A stretch of 6,791 nt of DNA. Source: an uncultured Chlorobiales bacterium (GTDB taxonomy: Bacteria; Bacteroidota; Chlorobiia; Chlorobiales; Chlorobiaceae). Of the stretch, positions 5,823 through 6,791 are shown piece after piece (position 1 is the first letter of the stretch; each line of letters starts with the position of its first letter). The DNA lies in contig CAIUQW010000228.1 of assembly GCA_903901395.1 (NCBI GenBank), positions 1-6,791 on the forward strand. Direction: 5' to 3'. The translations under genes were made by a program, and so were the position numbers. Below the pieces are notes generated by a model. That model searched no databases. It was given only the letters and a program-made list of their open reading frames with translations, and was not told the origin of the DNA.

Positions 5823-6791
5823 TCAGACGAGCGAGCCGTAGTCGTTGAGCGGGAAGCTGAGGCACAGCTCGCGGACTTCCGAGCGGACGGCTTTGCAGAC
5901 GTCCGACACATTGGCGTCGTTGGCGGCGCTGATGACGCGGTCGATCAGTTCGGCGATCTTCTCGCTTTCAGCAACCTTCATGCCGCGCGTGGTCATAGCC
6001 GGGGTGCCGACGCGAATGCCGCTGGTGACGAAGGGCGATTTGTCGTCGAAGGGTACCATGTTCTTGTTGACCGTGATTCCCGCCTCGTGCAAGAGGTTTT
6101 CGGCCACCTTGCCGGTGACGTTCTTGTTGCGCAGGTCGAGCAGCATGAGGTGATTCTTCGTGCCGCCGCTGACGATGTGGTAGTCCAGCGCAATGAACCT
6201 GGCGGCCATCGCCGAGGCATTGTCCTTGACCTGCTGCGCATACACCTTGAACTCCGGCTGGAGCGCTTCGCCGAAGGCCACCGCTTTTCCGGCGATGATG
6301 TGCATGAGCGGACCGCCCTGGATTCCGGGCATCACCTCGGCGTCCATCACTTCGGACATCATTTTGACGCGGGAGCCGGTTTTGGTCTTGATCGTAATGC
6401 CGAGCGGATTCTCGAAATCCTTGCCCATCATGATCATGCCGCCACGCGGGCCGCGAAGGGTCTTGTGGGTGGTGGTGGTGACGAAGTGGCAGTGCTCCAT
6501 GGGGTTCGGCAGTACGCCCGCGGCCATGAGGCCTGCCGGGTGGGCAACGTCAGCCATGAGCAGCGCGCCAACCTTGTCGGCAATCTGCCTGAAAGCTTTG
6601 AGATCGAAGCCCTGTGAATAGGCGCTGGCACCGGCAATGATCAGTTTTGGACGCACCTCCATGGCTTTCTCTTCGACCTTGTTCATGTCGATGATACCGG
6701 TTTCACGCTCAACGCCATAAGAGTGCGCGTCGAACATCTGGCCGGAGAAGTTGACCGGGCTGCCGTGGGTGAGGTGACCGCCGTGGGAGAG
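5823..6791 (-). CDS. glyA: Serine hydroxymethyltransferase, N-terminus beyond window
   Basis: This pyridoxal-phosphate enzyme converts serine and tetrahydrofolate to glycine and 5,10-methylene-tetrahydrofolate in the cytoplasm, the main source of one-carbon units. The window holds the last 322 residues; bacterial GlyA proteins are about 415-440, so roughly the first quarter is missing. The frame enters at the right edge with [17 protein letters not shown], a highly conserved region. The cofactor-binding ADVAHPAGL and the active-site [15 protein letters not shown] follow, the lysine of THKT (fragment residue 110) forming the Schiff base with [12 protein letters not shown] and the C-terminal [14 protein letters not shown] are also typical. 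The protein ends NDYGSLV before TGA. Codon use and length look normal. A strong terminator follows, so glyA is probably monocistronic or the last gene of its transcript. Confidence 0.98.
   Translation of the reverse strand, partial: LSHGGHLTHGSPVNFSGQMFDAHSYGVERETGIIDMNKVEEKAMEVRPKLIIAGASAYSQGFDLKAFRQIADKVGALLMADVAHPAGLMAAGVLPNPMEHCHFVTTTTHKTLRGPRGGMIMMGKDFENPLGITIKTKTGSRVKMMSEVMDAEVMPGIQGGPLMHIIAGKAVAFGEALQPEFKVYAQQVKDNASAMAARFIALDYHIVSGGTKNHLMLLDLRNKNVTGKVAENLLHEAGITVNKNMVPFDDKSPFVTSGIRVGTPAMTTRGMKVAESEKIAELIDRVISAANDANVSDVCKAVRSEVRELCLSFPLNDYGSLV

Noticed and set aside
1..6791. Search by eye for tRNA or rRNA genes, CRISPR arrays, insertion sequences and phage genes
   Set aside because: No cloverleaf with TTCGA-type arm, regular repeat-spacer array, transposase or terminal inverted repeat was seen; the window is packed with single-strand chromosomal genes.

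Overview
The window looks like a chromosomal core region of a green sulfur bacterium (Chlorobiota, most likely the Chlorobium/Chlorobaculum group). This is inferred from the style of the nuoABCD proteins with separate nuoC and nuoD, the moderately GC-rich coding sequence with AT-rich gaps, and the unusual ferrochelatase-family and PAP2-like proteins. No database search was possible, so the assignment is an inference. All eight genes I can support lie on the minus strand and are read from high to low coordinates.

Layout from right to left, in the direction of transcription: (1) 6791-5823 holds the last 322 residues of serine hydroxymethyltransferase (glyA), followed by a strong intrinsic terminator at 5755-5800. 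(2) 5754-5361 is about 390 bp with no convincing gene. It carries a widely spaced 10-bp inverted repeat and probably the leader of the next unit. (3) 5360-3077 is a tightly packed three-gene unit: a divergent PAP2-like membrane protein, a ferrochelatase-superfamily protein (overlapping the first by 19 bp) and a TPR protein (joined by an ATGA stop/start overlap). (4) After 57 bp comes an 83-residue protein with two predicted membrane segments (3019-2768). (5) 2767-2556 is an AT-rich gap with direct repeats and two small hairpins, probably carrying the nuo control region. (6) 2555-1 is nuoA, nuoB, nuoC and the first 314 residues of nuoD, separated by gaps of 27-32 bp.

Functionally, nuoABCD encode the connecting module of respiratory complex I/NDH-1: the peripheral subunits B, C and D, with the N2 iron-sulfur cluster and part of the quinone pocket, plus membrane subunit A. 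In green sulfur bacteria the NADH-oxidising subunits E, F and G are generally reported missing, so the electron donor may be ferredoxin. The window itself neither shows nor excludes this. glyA supplies one-carbon units and glycine. The middle cluster is the least understood part: its tight overlaps imply co-expression of a membrane lipid-phosphatase-like protein, a tetrapyrrole-chelatase-like protein with altered signature residues, and a TPR scaffold. I saw no mobile element, CRISPR array, rRNA or tRNA, and no evidence for a wholly new system.
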